From NCBI GenBank assembly GCA_025403435.1, contig CM046345.1:16844160-16908159 (forward strand): a stretch of DNA of 64,000 nt, given 5' to 3'. Made by a program: the position numbers and the translations under genes. Below the pieces are notes generated by a model that worked only from the letters and a program-made list of their open reading frames with translations, was not told the origin of the DNA and searched no databases. The DNA comes from Artocarpus heterophyllus (lineage: Eukaryota > Streptophyta > Magnoliopsida > Rosales > Moraceae). This document shows, one piece after another, positions 22,256 through 32,957 of this stretch (within the stretch, counting starts at the first letter, position 1; each line of letters begins with the position of its first letter).

Positions 22256-22960
22256 AGATACAGAGGTTAAAGAAGTGGAGGTATTTTGGATTTTTATTCT
22301 CAATTTCTTATGGTATGCAATAAATTACACATTTTGAAGTTTACTAAGTTTTGACCTAAAAATGCTATTTTGCTCTTTCTTCTATTTCATAGCCAACAAT
22401 AGCCAAGCGTATTAGGAATTTTGTGATCATTATAAATATAATTAGGGGAAAAGCCAGTAATTAGGTAAAAATAAGTGCATTAGTTAGCACCGACCAACTT
22501 TCTGATACAGCAAAAGGACGATATCAAACATATCTAATTTTAGAAAGAACTAAATTGCTTCCGTAACATTATGCGTCAAAGGAACTCTATGCACAATATC
22601 TTGAAATCTAAAGCACCATAAACGATCAGCCATGAAAAATCATGAACTGAAAGAACAATAAAAATCATTAAAAATCAAGAAGAAACTAATCAAAACCTCC
22701 CTTATAATGAAACACATAACAAAACAAAATAAGAAAACAAAACAATACCTTTAAAATAGATATGATTAGCATAAATAAATTTTTCAATTTTCATTTTGAT
22801 AGTTTAAATTAAATAGATATGATGAACACAAATTCTTTCAAGTAACTTGATAACGTTCCTTGAGGGGGATAAAAGTCAGCAAAATACATATTACAAACAG
22901 AATTGACTCTGACCTACGTTAAGATATTGCACAAATAACCAATAATGCTCTTTGATCTAG
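22256..22960. other. Spacer, no gene seen
   Basis: AT-rich, with no frame or transposon edge that I can support. It lies downstream of the BED-finger fragment. Confidence 0.5.
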
Positions 22961-23230
22961 TCATTTTCTTTTCTTATATGCCCCTTTTATTTTCTTCTCT
23001 ATCTCAACCTTTTCTTCGGGGGGCACCTTTCTGCACTTCTTGACATTTGTGCATGGATCGCCATCATATGCATGAGACTTAAACCGAGTGATACCACCAC
23101 CCTTAATTTCTAGGCTACAAAAAGTGCATATCACGCCATTGCTATTGCCCTTTATCGAGAAGCAATACCTCCATGCCCAATCTCGTTTGCTTCCAGCACT
23201 TCCGGTTCTCTTACCTGGGATGGGAAACAC
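22961..23230 (-). pseudogene. BED-type zinc finger fragment (hAT transposase-like N-terminus)
   Basis: The 89-codon frame contains an aromatic start (DWAWRYC), a C-x2-C pair in CTFCSLEIKGGG, then ITRFKSHAYDG and CRKVP. This order is typical of BED fingers at the N-terminus of plant hAT transposases and their domesticated relatives, which bind DNA. Such proteins normally run to 600 or more residues and end in an hATC dimerisation domain. Here the frame stops after a lysine-rich tail (IKGAYKKRK) and nothing downstream to the left resembles the rest. The first residues may be an exon edge, since a CAG acceptor precedes GTAAGAGAACC. It is most likely a gene or transposon fragment. Confidence 0.6.
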
Positions 23231-23591
23231 ATATCATAAATATTATGAATCAAGTTAGAGTATGTACATACAAACTAAGTCAAGTTAATCACATTGCTTA
23301 ATATATCAAACAATTAGACATGCATGTCGATAAATCATTAGAAGCTATGCGTACTGCACATATCATTGATGGTACATAATTAACTTAGACTAATAAGCAA
23401 AGAACTGGAACATGTTGCACACGCCTCAACAGCCAAAAAATAAAGGACAGCTTATAAAAATGCCCCCTAAATGTATCATCTTATTAAAAATGTCATTGAG
23501 CAAACCACTTATTAAAACTGACTTGTTATTAAAAATTGAATATTTATTAAAAGACCAAGATAAGCTTTGTTCCACTTACGCATATGGGATG
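23231..23591. other. Spacer, nothing recognised
   Basis: No convincing frame. The open frame at 23412-23654 runs into the adjacent repeat and looks accidental. Confidence 0.45.
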
Positions 23592-24080
23592 CTGAAATGG
23601 AACCTACTAGGTTTCGTCTCAAAACATGTCAGGTTCTGTTTTGCAACCCACTAGGTTCCATTGTGTCAGCCATTGAAATCCGCCTCTAGATGTTGGTGCA
23701 AGGTGATAGATTATAACTTGTCATGTTCTAACTTGGAACCTACAAGATTTTAAAATTTTTTTGAAACAAAAAAACACCAACTACCTCCTGTCAGCAGTGT
23801 GGGTGTTGGGCTCTAACCTGCCAGGAACCTACAAAGTTCCAATATATTTTTTTGAACTTACCAAGTTTCTTCACCAAGTTTCTTCCTAGAACATGCTAGG
23901 TTCTATCTTGGAATCTGTCAGGTTCTATCTCAAAACCCTCTAAAATCGGCCAGGTTCCTTTTTAGAACCTGCCCGGTCGGAATCTATCAGGTTCTGTTCT
24001 CAGAATCCACCAAGTTCTGTCACCAAACTCGTTGGAACCCACCAGATTCTGTCCCGAAACATGCCAGAACCCACGAAAAA
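23592..24080. repeat. Diverged minisatellite with GAACCTGCCAGGTTC palindrome
   Basis: Units of about 22-26 bp such as CATGTCAGGTTCTGTTTTGC, GGAATCTGTCAGGTTCTATC and GAATCCACCAAGTTCTGTC recur in two blocks (about 23592-23670 and 23815-24080). Most units contain an imperfect GAACC...GGTTC palindrome. No gene is seen within it. Confidence 0.65.
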
Positions 24081-24460
24081 CAAAAACATCTCAAAAAATT
24101 TGCACATATCATCTCCAAAAAATTGCACAAATCATCTTTAAGAAATTAATCAAACTACATTCAAACAAAAAATTTCAGATCCAGATCTACAAATTAATCA
24201 AATTACATTAAAAAATATTCAGATCTATAAAAGATAAGAAACAACACCAAAACATCACATGATAACAAAAATAGATCAAAGACAATCAAATCAACAAACC
24301 ATTTGTAGATCGAAAAAATACTTATAATATGAAAGTATATAATAAATAATAATCAGATTAAAGAAATTATGTAGATGGACAAAAATAATCGGATCGACAA
24401 AAACGTTTGCAGATCAAAAAACAAATCTGATCGACCAATCGATATGACAAAAAGAAGGCA

Positions 24461-24616
24461 CTGAAGGTCTTGGTTGGCAGAGGAAAGAGGGATGCAAGCG
24501 TCATAGACTTTGACAACGAGGTCGGCAAGCTTAAGGCGGTAGTAGATGGCACTGGTGGCGGCGGCCATGTGGCGAGGGAACCAATTGATGGCTCCATCGC
24601 TAGTGTTGAATGCCAT
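24461..24616 (-). pseudogene. DAR-type GTPase (MTG1/SIN2-like) N-terminal fragment
   Basis: A 52-codon stretch begins MAFNTSDGAINWFP and continues RHMAAATSAIYY, RLKLADLVVKV, YDACIPLSSANQDLQ. This matches the start of circularly permuted YlqF/MTG1 GTPases, mitochondrial ribosome-assembly factors, in which the family has W(F/Y)PGHM and V.DARIPLSS. Here the glycine of PGHM is arginine and the arginine of DARIP is cysteine. The frame then runs into unrelated sequence, and none of the later GTPase motifs is present. A TAG lies four codons upstream of the ATG. It is a degraded gene fragment rather than a working gene. Confidence 0.6.
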
Positions 24617-25430
24617 CTCTCTAATCTACTGTTAATGTAGTTGACTGACACGGCCTTCTCCAATACCTTCATTTTTATGAAGATCTTCATATACTGTCGG
24701 AGTACTCGACGCTCCAGTCCCACACCTCCAGCAAGAGCCTCGACTCAGCCATGTCATTGTAGGAGCCGATGTTGTAGGTCTTGACGACGTAGCTACAACT
24801 CGTCGGCATCACATCGGCAACGGCAACCTTGCAATTAGAGACTTGCAAAGATCAAGATCGATTGACGGGATGAGAAGAGCGATGGGCAAAGAGAGAGAGG
24901 CGAGAGAGGGAAAAAGGAGACCAAAAAAAATTAGAGGCGCGTATACAGAGGAGAGAAAGAGGAATAAAACAAATATGAGATTAGGGTTTCTATTTTATTT
25001 TTAAACTAGAACAAAAATGTGAAATTAAAAAGAAAAAAAATAATAAAGGGTAGTTCTTAAAAGTCAAAAAAGTAGAAGATAGTTTTAATAAGTGGTGTAC
25101 TTTAAGGGCATTTTGTATAGTTTTCTCAAAAATAAAGCCTAAATGAGGTAAGGCAAAATTAGAAGGGCAGCATGAAGAAGCGCACGCCAGACACGTGCGA
25201 CAAGGATGCAGTAGCACAGGCATATGATGGGTAATTGTTGACTCGGCTCGGAACAGATATGGGATGTTAACCACATTACTGATTCTGTAATGACAGGAAA
25301 TTAAATCTTTTCTTATTTGTAAAAGGGTTATAAACAGGGATTTATACCCTTAAAAGGTCCCAAGTGTCCCATTAGAGCATTAATATCTATGATTCACTCT
25401 CTCACAAGTAAGTTCTCTGCCATCCTCATA
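24617..25430. other. Coding-like remnant then spacer
   Basis: On the minus strand about 24650-24870 is GC-richer and reads in part as MAESRLLLEVWDWSVEY preceded by VVKTYNIGSYND before a stop. I do not recognise it; it may belong to the same captured or duplicated gene piece as the GTPase fragment. About 24885-24960 is a GA-rich purine run. The rest is AT-rich spacer. Confidence 0.3.
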
Positions 25431-25516
25431 GTTGTCATAGCTCTTAATTCAAAAGGTGAGCCGCTCTAAATCATGGTTGTCATAGCTCTTAATTCAAAAG
25501 GTGAGCCGCTCTAAAT
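25431..25516. repeat. Perfect 45-bp tandem duplication (two copies)
   Basis: GTTGTCATAGCTCTTAATTC followed by AAAAGGTGAGCCGCTCTAAAT occurs at 25431-25471 and again, unchanged, at 25476-25516. The lack of divergence points to a recent event. Confidence 0.9.
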
Positions 25517-25849
25517 ATGTGTTTTACTTTTCTGCATTTAATTGTTTTTTGGTTTTGTGAAATAATATACGGTCGTGAAATTTATTTTTCTGAGAGCTTT
25601 GTTGGCAAATTTCTACCATCAATAGTACAGTCAAACAAAATTTTAACTACGCCTATGTCATTTCTTAACTCTCTCGTTCCATAAGCATAGCCTAGGCAAG
25701 TGTTTCACAACTCTAGTTATAAAATATCTTATATATTTATCCCAAGATTAGCATACTAGTCATTTCACGCATAAACAAGATATGTTGCTAAATTTCTCCA
25801 TGTTAAGCAATATAATAGTAATAAAAATCATCGAGATAATGATCTCTAT

Positions 25850-26723
25850 AATGTTTTACCTCCAATACTTCTTTCATTTTGGTAACTTGGCTCCGGTAAC
25901 AATCTTCTTGCCAACGCTTCTCCCATATTATCCTGTGGGAGTAAAAATGAGTTGATAAGGGCTCCACTATATTCGACCCCATTGAAAGGTTGTATAACTA
26001 ATTGGTAGTCTGGGAAATCATCTCTTTTCTCCTTAATCCCCTCAACACATGGTCGTATTGTTGAGATCAATGTCGCTAATATCTTCATCTGTTCTTCAAA
26101 GTCTCTGCAATTAAAAGGCAAGAAGAACTCATAGACGTAGTTGGTTGTGTAATTAGCACTATGGTTTTTGATCTGGAAGGGTAAAGCAATAGCAGAACGT
26201 AGTCCAAGCATCCTAGCATAGTCAGACACTGGATATTCTGTCATGGGAATGGAAGATATGTCGGTTGAGAGCCATGGCTGATTAGTAGCGAATGCTTTTC
26301 CAACGACGCCTTTACCTTCTATCAAGTGATGCTTTTTGCAAGCCTCAGTAAAATCATTTATCGCTCGATCCATTGGAAAGAAGTTACATACTCGTGATGT
26401 GATATTGCGTGCGGTATAAAACTGATTCTGGTTTCCATCAGACAGTCGGCAACCATATTCAGGATCTTGCACATAGCATGGAACCCAAACTTGCGCCCCG
26501 GGCAATCTGTGTGTTTTGCAGGCAGCTACGATGACCATTTCAATCTCATTTAATAAAATCCCCAAAGGCGTTACTACGTATATCTGTTAAAAGGGTGCTT
26601 TATTATTATTAAACTGACCCAAAGAAGCACCAAAAACAATTTTAAAATGAGATAAAATTGATTAGATACCTCATCGTCCGAGCAATTCGAGCTCGTTTCG
26701 TGGGAACTCATAAGATTGCAAGC
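25850..26723 (-). pseudogene. NIN-like protein (NLP), partial: GAF-like region only
   Basis: Two exons are visible: 26723-26670 (18 codons, ACNLMSS...DDE, acceptor TTTGCAG, donor GTATCT) and 26583 to about 25850 (acceptor TTAACAG, possible donor GTAAAA at 25849). The joined frame is open and encodes the conserved region after the NLP N-terminus, seen in THRLPGAQVWVPC, FTEACKKHHLIEGKGVVGKAF, NQPWLSTDIS, EYPVSDYARMLGLRSA and YEFFLPFNCRDFEEQ. NLPs are nitrate-response transcription factors, in which this GAF-like part is regulatory and a later RWP-RK domain binds DNA. No RWP-RK or PB1 exon is found downstream to 22000, and no clear N-terminal exon upstream. It is a truncated gene or pseudogene, although the open frame suggests recent loss. 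Confidence 0.75.
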
Positions 26724-28711
26724 CTGCAAATACGCCACGGTTGCATAAACAAAGATCAATTTCAATTACTATCATCATGATTAAAATTTATACATCAAGC
26801 CTTACTTAAACAAGATAAGAAAATGAGAATAAAAATAAAAAGATAGTCCACAAAGGTGATGAGGAATATGAATAGCCGATAGCAAAGCCGGAAATTTTTT
26901 TTAGTGAGGGCAGTGTGTGAGAAATTTAGAGACGATTATTTTACCAAATATGAATGCCATTATATATTTTAATTATTTAGATAAAACACAATTATAATTT
27001 TTCTTTTACAATGGAGCACAATTGATTTTTGTGAATATTTTAGGTTTAAAACTCAATTTTTAAAAATTGAATGGAAATACAATTGATAATTCATAGACTT
27101 TTTGAGTTAAAACTTATTTTAAAGAAATAAAAGAGGCGCAATTGATATTTTATAAAATATTTGAGATAAACTTTCAGTTTTCAAAATTTGTGTGGGGTGC
27201 GCACCTCCTCCGCCTCTCATGAGGCTGTGGCTCCCCCACCAGGAATAGCTTATGAAATCGATAAATTAATCTATATCTGTCTCATATACAAAACTGAGAA
27301 CATATGTTCTCACGCCGATAGCCATCAAATGTCACTCCCTCCCTTCCTCTTCTTTCTTTTTTTCTTTTTTTTTTTCCTTTTATTTTTCTTTCGTTCACCT
27401 TTTTATCCTTTCCTTTCTTTATCTTGTTTCCCCTTTTTCCTATACGATATAGAATAAAAAAAATATCTATAAATTTAGATCACTTGTTTATTTTCTAGTG
27501 TTTTAATATTAAACTTATTTTTCCACATCATGTGATCCAAGTTTTGGTTATAAAAATGGTTTCTAAGTAATCCTATTACTTATTTTTTTATAATTTATAA
27601 AATCTACAAATCCATGCCTTTTGGTCCATGATTTTTCTTTGGTCATGTCTCTAACTTTTTCTTTTGCTCCTTTTTTAGCCATTCTTTTTTTTAGTTCTTT
27701 TTGTTTTATTAATTCTTGTTTCTTTGTTTTTTTTTTTTTTTTTCAAAATGCTCCTTTACAATTTGAGTTTTCTTATAGTGTAATTATTTGAAGTACTTTC
27801 TTTCTCGCTTTGCTCCTATTAAAATAATATCTGACATATGTGTTCCTACTTAGTTTTGTTTATTTTATAAATTTTGTTTTCAAATTCATGAAGTTTGGAT
27901 TTTGTTGAGGGTTTATTTTATAAGACATAAATGATTGTGTTGCTAAATTTTATAATTTACTTAATGGAAATTGATTCGAGTTTAATAATATCGTAATTTT
28001 AAAACTCTAAATGAGTAAACATATAAGATATAGGGATAGCTACGCCAATGGAGGTTCCCCAACCCCGCCCCTGCGTTAAACTAGGAAGGTATGAAGGTTG
28101 GTACAGTGGATAAAAGAGTAGTAAATATGGGGGTGGGGGAAGCATACCCGCCCCACCCCGTCCCGTTGCCAACCCTAGTTAGAGTAGTGAAACTAAACAT
28201 CAGGGGAAAATTGAGACAACATTTTTTTTTCGGGAGTTATATCTTTGTAAATAGCCTTTCTTTTATGTCAGAGGAGATCTTTATAAATTACTTTTCTATA
28301 ATTTAGGCCTAGTTAGATAATTTTTCTTATTCATTTCCTTCTGCAGTGTGTCTGCTTCCATTTTTCTTTTTATTTTTCTTTTTCTTTTTCTTTTTCGTTT
28401 CCTTTTTCTTTTTTCTTTTTTTTTTTTGTGTGTGATTCATTTATTATAAATAATTGTGAGTGTGTGTGATTTATTTGTTAAACCTATATACCCACACGTC
28501 TGTTCATCTAATAGCGGAGACCAGACATGGAAGAGCTAAGAAATTGAAGAATTTCAGGTGATCGAGTTAATTAACCTAATCTAACGACGGTAGAATTCTT
28601 AATCATTTATATATTAATTGTATACTAATTAATATTTAAAGAGCACAGTTAAAAGTTCTATGAAATTTTTTGTTGCAAACGGTCCGACCGTCTATATTAC
28701 TTCCTCTATTT
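26724..28711. other. Spacer with pyrimidine tracts; NLP intron at the left edge
   Basis: About 26724-26830 is homologous to the intron part of the duplicated NLP segments at 16495-16670. Further right are polypyrimidine runs (27340-27430, 27725-27745, 28365-28430). The frames at 27188-27457 and 28091-28306 are not credible genes. Confidence 0.5.
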
Positions 28712-28897
28712 TCATTGATTTCGGTTTATGAAACCAACACCCGGTTTGTTCACTGCCCAGGTAGGATCACCATGCCACCACGCATCTCCAACAGGAGATG
28801 TTAAATAACAAAGTGGCTGATCCCTAACGTAATTTGTCCACAGAGATAGCAAAGGGCAAAAAATATACGATTCAGAAGATTGTGTACTTGAGAGCAA
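28712..28897 (-). other. Unrecognised 61-codon frame, possible exon
   Basis: The frame reads MLSSTQSSESYIFCPLLS then WTNYVRDQPLCYLTSPVGD and AWWHGDPTWAVNKPG. It is more protein-like and GC-richer than the flanks and lies on the same strand as, and upstream of, the NLP fragment. I do not recognise the family. It could be an exon of a decayed gene or chance. Confidence 0.2.
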
Positions 28898-30044
28898 AAC
28901 GATTGTAAGTAAGAAAATTTATCACCAATACGTTTTTTTTAAAAAAAAAAACAAAAGAAATTTACAGATAAAAGGGGTTCTTTTTTATTACCAGGCCTGG
29001 GATGGCGCCATAAAACTATAAACTTTGAAAAGTATTAACGTAATTATTAGTTTAGAATATTGGGGTGTCGCAGAAAGATCAATCTGCTTACTTTCACAAG
29101 GTGAGAAAACTTAATTTGTGAAAAAGTGCTTTTTCCGAAGCCTTGAGTACGAGTCCAAGAATTTAATTAATGAATGAAATTAAAACACGAATATCAAAAA
29201 TTGAAAAAAACAAAGTAAGATGAGTTTGATAAAGTCGACCTAAGCTATGTATACTAACCCAGAACCAGATGATTATGTGCAGAAAGATCAAGTTGTATTT
29301 TTATAAAACGGGTGGAGAAATAAACATTTTTAGGAACGAAAAAGAGACAATAAATATCTTTAGGAACGAAAAAGATGAAATCAATAAATCATAAAAACCA
29401 TACAAAAGCAAAAGTGGTCATGTACCTGCCGTGGAAGATGATCAGCACTACGGTAGCGTGTCAAGTAATCAGAACAGCAATCTGAACTTGACCGGCAGCA
29501 AACTAACGAGCAGCAGGAGAGGCCCAAGGGATATCTGATTAGCCTCTTAGACTTGAGATTAATTATTTTTTCTTTTAAAAATAAAATAACTAACTTAGAA
29601 TTTAGATTAAAAACCAGTTGATATGTCTTTTACAATAAAGCATAATGCACGCCAATCTATGTTTTAATGTCTATACGTCGAAATTTGATTAGCTCTTCTT
29701 CCATTATTTTTCATAAGAAATAGGGATATTTCTATTTGTTTATGCAAGGCTAGACTGTATTTATTTATTTATTTTTAATAACCCTGAAAGTACAGAATTG
29801 TTTATGCCTATAGCTATTTTGTACATGGTATCTTTTCTTGTATTTCTTCTTTTAAAGAAAAAAACGTTTTCTTTTCAACGTAACAGAAATTATGCATATA
29901 AAATTGTATGTTTCTCGTTGACATTAGTTACTATGGAAAAATATTTTAGTCAAGAAAGACGTAAAAATGGTAGGTTCATGGGACCACACGACATACGAAA
30001 AAGACAGAGCCCGAACCTCTTGAGAGTGTTCAATAAACTGATTG

Positions 30045-30046
<2 letters not shown>
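28898..30046. other. Spacer; possible minus-strand UTR exon at 29431-29530
   Basis: Mostly AT-rich. A GC-richer piece at about 29431-29530 ends on the minus strand with CACGGCAG followed by GTACATG, which could be a splice donor of an untranslated exon. Nothing else was recognised. Confidence 0.3.

Positions 30047-30047
<1 letters not shown>

Positions 30048-30083
<36 letters not shown>
30048..30083. repeat. (AT)n microsatellite
   Basis: About 18 uninterrupted TA/AT units. The frames over it on both strands (29798-30094, 29924-30115) are simple-repeat artefacts. Confidence 0.95.
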
Positions 30084-30085
<2 letters not shown>

Positions 30086-30130
30086 TCGCACTGAAAAAAT
30101 AAATAAACTGAACATATGATGGTTTTTTTA

Positions 30131-30212
30131 ATGAAATTAATCATGGGCCGTTGATGTTGTTTATAGGAACCATGAAATTAATCATGGGCCGTTGATGTTG
30201 TTTATAGGAACC
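30131..30212. repeat. Perfect 41-bp tandem duplication
   Basis: ATGAAATTAATCATGGGCCG plus TTGATGTTGTTTATAGGAACC occurs twice in direct succession (30131-30171, 30172-30212) without differences. Confidence 0.92.
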
Positions 30213-30379
30213 ATGGTGTAGAACTCTCTGTCCATGTGGCTGGCTTTCAGCTCACTATTTTCCCATTGTAGGAATTAAGCCTGATTTGCAAATAGGAGTG
30301 ATAAAAATTTATTTTGGTCTTTATAGGTGATTAATGTGCGATTTATATATGTTTAATTTCATTTATTTGAACAAAAAAA

Positions 30380-30545
30380 TCAGAGGTTTAGGGGGCAAAG
30401 TAAGGAGCTTTAAAATTTTAAAGGGCAAAGTGATGATTTTATAGTTCAAAGGACAAAATAAAGAGTTTTAAAAGTTCAATGACAAGTTGTGAATTTTCAA
30501 GTTCAAGGGGTAAAGAAGAAAAGACCCAAAATTTAGGGATCATTT
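30380..30545. repeat. Diverged short tandem repeat
   Basis: Imperfect copies of a unit like TTCAAAGGGCAAAGTGATGA with TTTTAAA follow one another, about 28-33 bp each. No coding content. Confidence 0.45.
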
Positions 30546-30649
30546 ATCATCCTTTAAGTTGAAATAACAAGATGATCTATCTTTTTTCGTCTAAAATTTG
30601 ACGAAATGTAGATGAAGGACTAAATTTGAAATATGAAAAGTGTTTCACA

Positions 30650-30775
30650 GGTTAGTTTTAACTTATTAGTTCTAACTGCTACAGTGTAAGCTCTCATATG
30701 CTACAGTGTAAAGCTATCACATACCACAGTATTTTAATTCCAACTTATTAGTTCTAATTACATTCTCAAACACAC
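30650..30775. repeat. MITE-like repeat with TACAGTGTAAAGCT core
   Basis: It contains GCTACAGTGTAAGCTCTCAT and GCTACAGTGTAAAGCTATCA and is bordered by a direct repeat of AACTTATTAGTTCTAA (about 30661 and 30741). The core is shared, in either orientation, with MITEs at 14312-14463 and 62560-62737. Its own termini are unclear. Confidence 0.5.
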
Positions 30776-30919
30776 TCGAAAAGATTTCAAAGTCTAAGTT
30801 GGAACAACTTGTAGTACAAAGACTAAATCTGAAAGGACTAGAAAATACAAGGACCTCCGTATGAATTCAACCTTTAAATAATTGAAAAAAATTAGTAATT
30901 TAGTTGAACACCCATACTA

Positions 30920-31259
30920 TGATGCACAAAATTAGATTTTTAATTTAAATTTGAATACTTGTTTATTAAGATTTTTTATCTTTAGTATTTAGTTTTAAAT
31001 TAGGTTTATGTTTATCTCATAGGATTATTTCAAATTAGTTAAGTTTATCTTTTAAGATCTCTATAAATATATTAGTGATTGTAATTCTTATTAAGAGTTT
31101 TGATGATCAATGAAACTATGATTTACAATTACTCATCTTGCTTTCTTGTTCTTCTACAGATTCTGCTTTTCTCATTTCGATTTGCTTCTTTATTCTGTTC
31201 TTCATCTCTTCTCGTTCCTCTTCTCTCCTAAAATTTTATTCTTTTTCTAAATTCTATCA
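30920..31259 (+). repeat. 5' LTR of small LTR element
   Basis: About 340 bp, beginning TGATGCAC and ending TTCTATCA. It aligns along its length with 32958-33285 with many substitutions, so the insertion is not recent. Confidence 0.6.
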
Positions 31260-31589
31260 TGGTGCTACGTCAGTTGGAATCAGAACTTACACTCATTTCT
31301 TTGACCTATATTCTTCTTCACATATATTTTTTCATTTACAAAAATATTTTCAATCCAACATACCCCAAAATAGAACACTGTTTACAAAACACGCACACAC
31401 AAATTACTTGGTGTGATGTCAAACGTGTTTATACCAGAGTTGTTGTTCTTACGAACTTGCCACGCATTTTTGTCTTCCACGAGCATTTCTTTGATAAAAT
31501 TCTTCACTTTTATTTTGAAAATCCTTTCTCTGTAATTTTACTAGGTGGTGATTAAGTTTTGTGTGTTTGATCCATTTAATAAAAAAAGA

Positions 31590-32049
31590 GGTTAATTTCA
31601 CTTTTAGCCTCTAAACTATGCAATTTATTCCATTTTGGCCCTTGAACTTTGAAATGTAGCAAATCACAATCCTAATCTAACTTGTCTCATTTTGGCTCTT
31701 CCGTTACCAAATTTGTTAAATGTAAACGAAATTGAGCCCTAAATTATGCAACTTGTCCCATTTTGACTACTAAACCTTGAATTATAACAAAATACAAAAT
31801 GGAACAAGTTTCATAAATTAGGGGTGTGATTTGTTATAGTTTAAAGTTTATGGGTCAAAATAGGACAAGTTGCATAGTTTAGGGGCCAAAAGTGAAATTA
31901 TTGGCTCAATTCTGTTAATATTTAATAGATTTAGTAATGGAATGGCCAAAATGAGACAAGTTAGATAGTTTAGGGGTGTCATTTGCTACATTTTAAAGTT
32001 CCAAAATGCAATACGTTATATGATTCAAAGACCAAAAGTGAAATTAACC
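31590..32049. mobile_element. Foldback MITE, about 460 bp
   Basis: It starts GGTTAATTTCACTTTTAGCC and ends ACCAAAAGTGAAATTAACC, near-exact inverted complements. The two arms are imperfect reverse complements over most of the length, each containing words like AACTTGTCCCATTTTGG and CTAAACTATGCAA. Flanks are A-rich (AAAAAAAGA / CAAAAAAAA), compatible with a 9-bp Mutator-type duplication but not proof. It is inserted in the small LTR element. Confidence 0.75.
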
Positions 32050-32468
32050 CAAAAAAAAATAATAAATGTTTAACAGTACAATCATCCCTATTACCATTAT
32101 CGTGATCCGTATCAACACCCTAAAAATTATGTATGAGCAATTGCTTACACTTCTTACTTTCACACTTTTATTCCATTCAAAAATAAGGTTTGGAAGATTA
32201 TTATTGTTGGAGATAGTGAGATTAATGTGGTGTCCATTCACTTTGTCAATGGAATGAATCTTCTAACTACATCCCACCCTAGACCCTTTTTGGTAAATTG
32301 GATGCGTAATGCGAATTTCGAAGTCATCAAATGATGTTCATTACCTCTTCAATTTGGTCCTTACAAGCTATATGCTTCTTGTGATGTCCTTCCAATGGAT
32401 GTTACTCATTTTGTTGGAACACCCTTGGCTTAATGATCATGACATGAGAGACGTTAAAGAAAATCACC

Positions 32469-32945
32469 ATGTTTCTAGACATGGAAAACCTTGATCTTGA
32501 AATCTCCCAAACCTACCGAAATATCTCGTGTCTAAGCCTATTATCCCTTAATCCAGTTCCTAATGAGCCGAAACCATCCCTTGAAAAAGATAACAATAAG
32601 ACTCAGGTTGTTGCCAATAACAAGTTTGTTCATGCCCCTTCCTGTCCTGAGCCTGTTGTTGATCATGAGCCACCTCTTCTCAAATCCATTGAATACTACT
32701 TCTCTAAATCAGTTGTTAAAAAAGGATGTTTACTTAAATTTCCTTCTAATTTAACTATGGAATCAGGTAGAATTGTTTTCTAACCGTGGTGCTTAAAAGG
32801 CTCAACTGTTCTCTATAGTTTTTTCTAGAACAAAGACATACCTACCACCAAAGCTCCAACTCAAATCGAGAGATTCCTTGTGCTTCGGATTATTGCTTAT
32901 AATTCTTTGACGTTTCCAACTTGCCGGAATCAAGTTACTTCAACC
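32469..32945 (+). pseudogene. Interior coding remnant of small LTR element
   Basis: Frames here read in part MENLDLEISQTYRNIS, LLSLNPVPNEPKPSLEKD and SCPEPVVDHEPPLLKSIEY, interrupted by a stop at 32780-32782. The proline- and lysine-rich character recalls the spacer between integrase and reverse transcriptase of copia elements, but no diagnostic motif is present. The call rests on position between the LTRs. Confidence 0.3.
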
Positions 32946-32957
32946 GGGGGAAAATGA

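Noticed and set aside
11735..24080. CRISPR-like array in the repeated blocks
   Set aside because: The units are diverged tandem repeats without unique spacers, and the DNA is plant nuclear sequence.
29798..30115. Overlapping frames on both strands with Tyr-Ile repeats
   Set aside because: Both simply translate the (AT)n microsatellite at 30048-30083.
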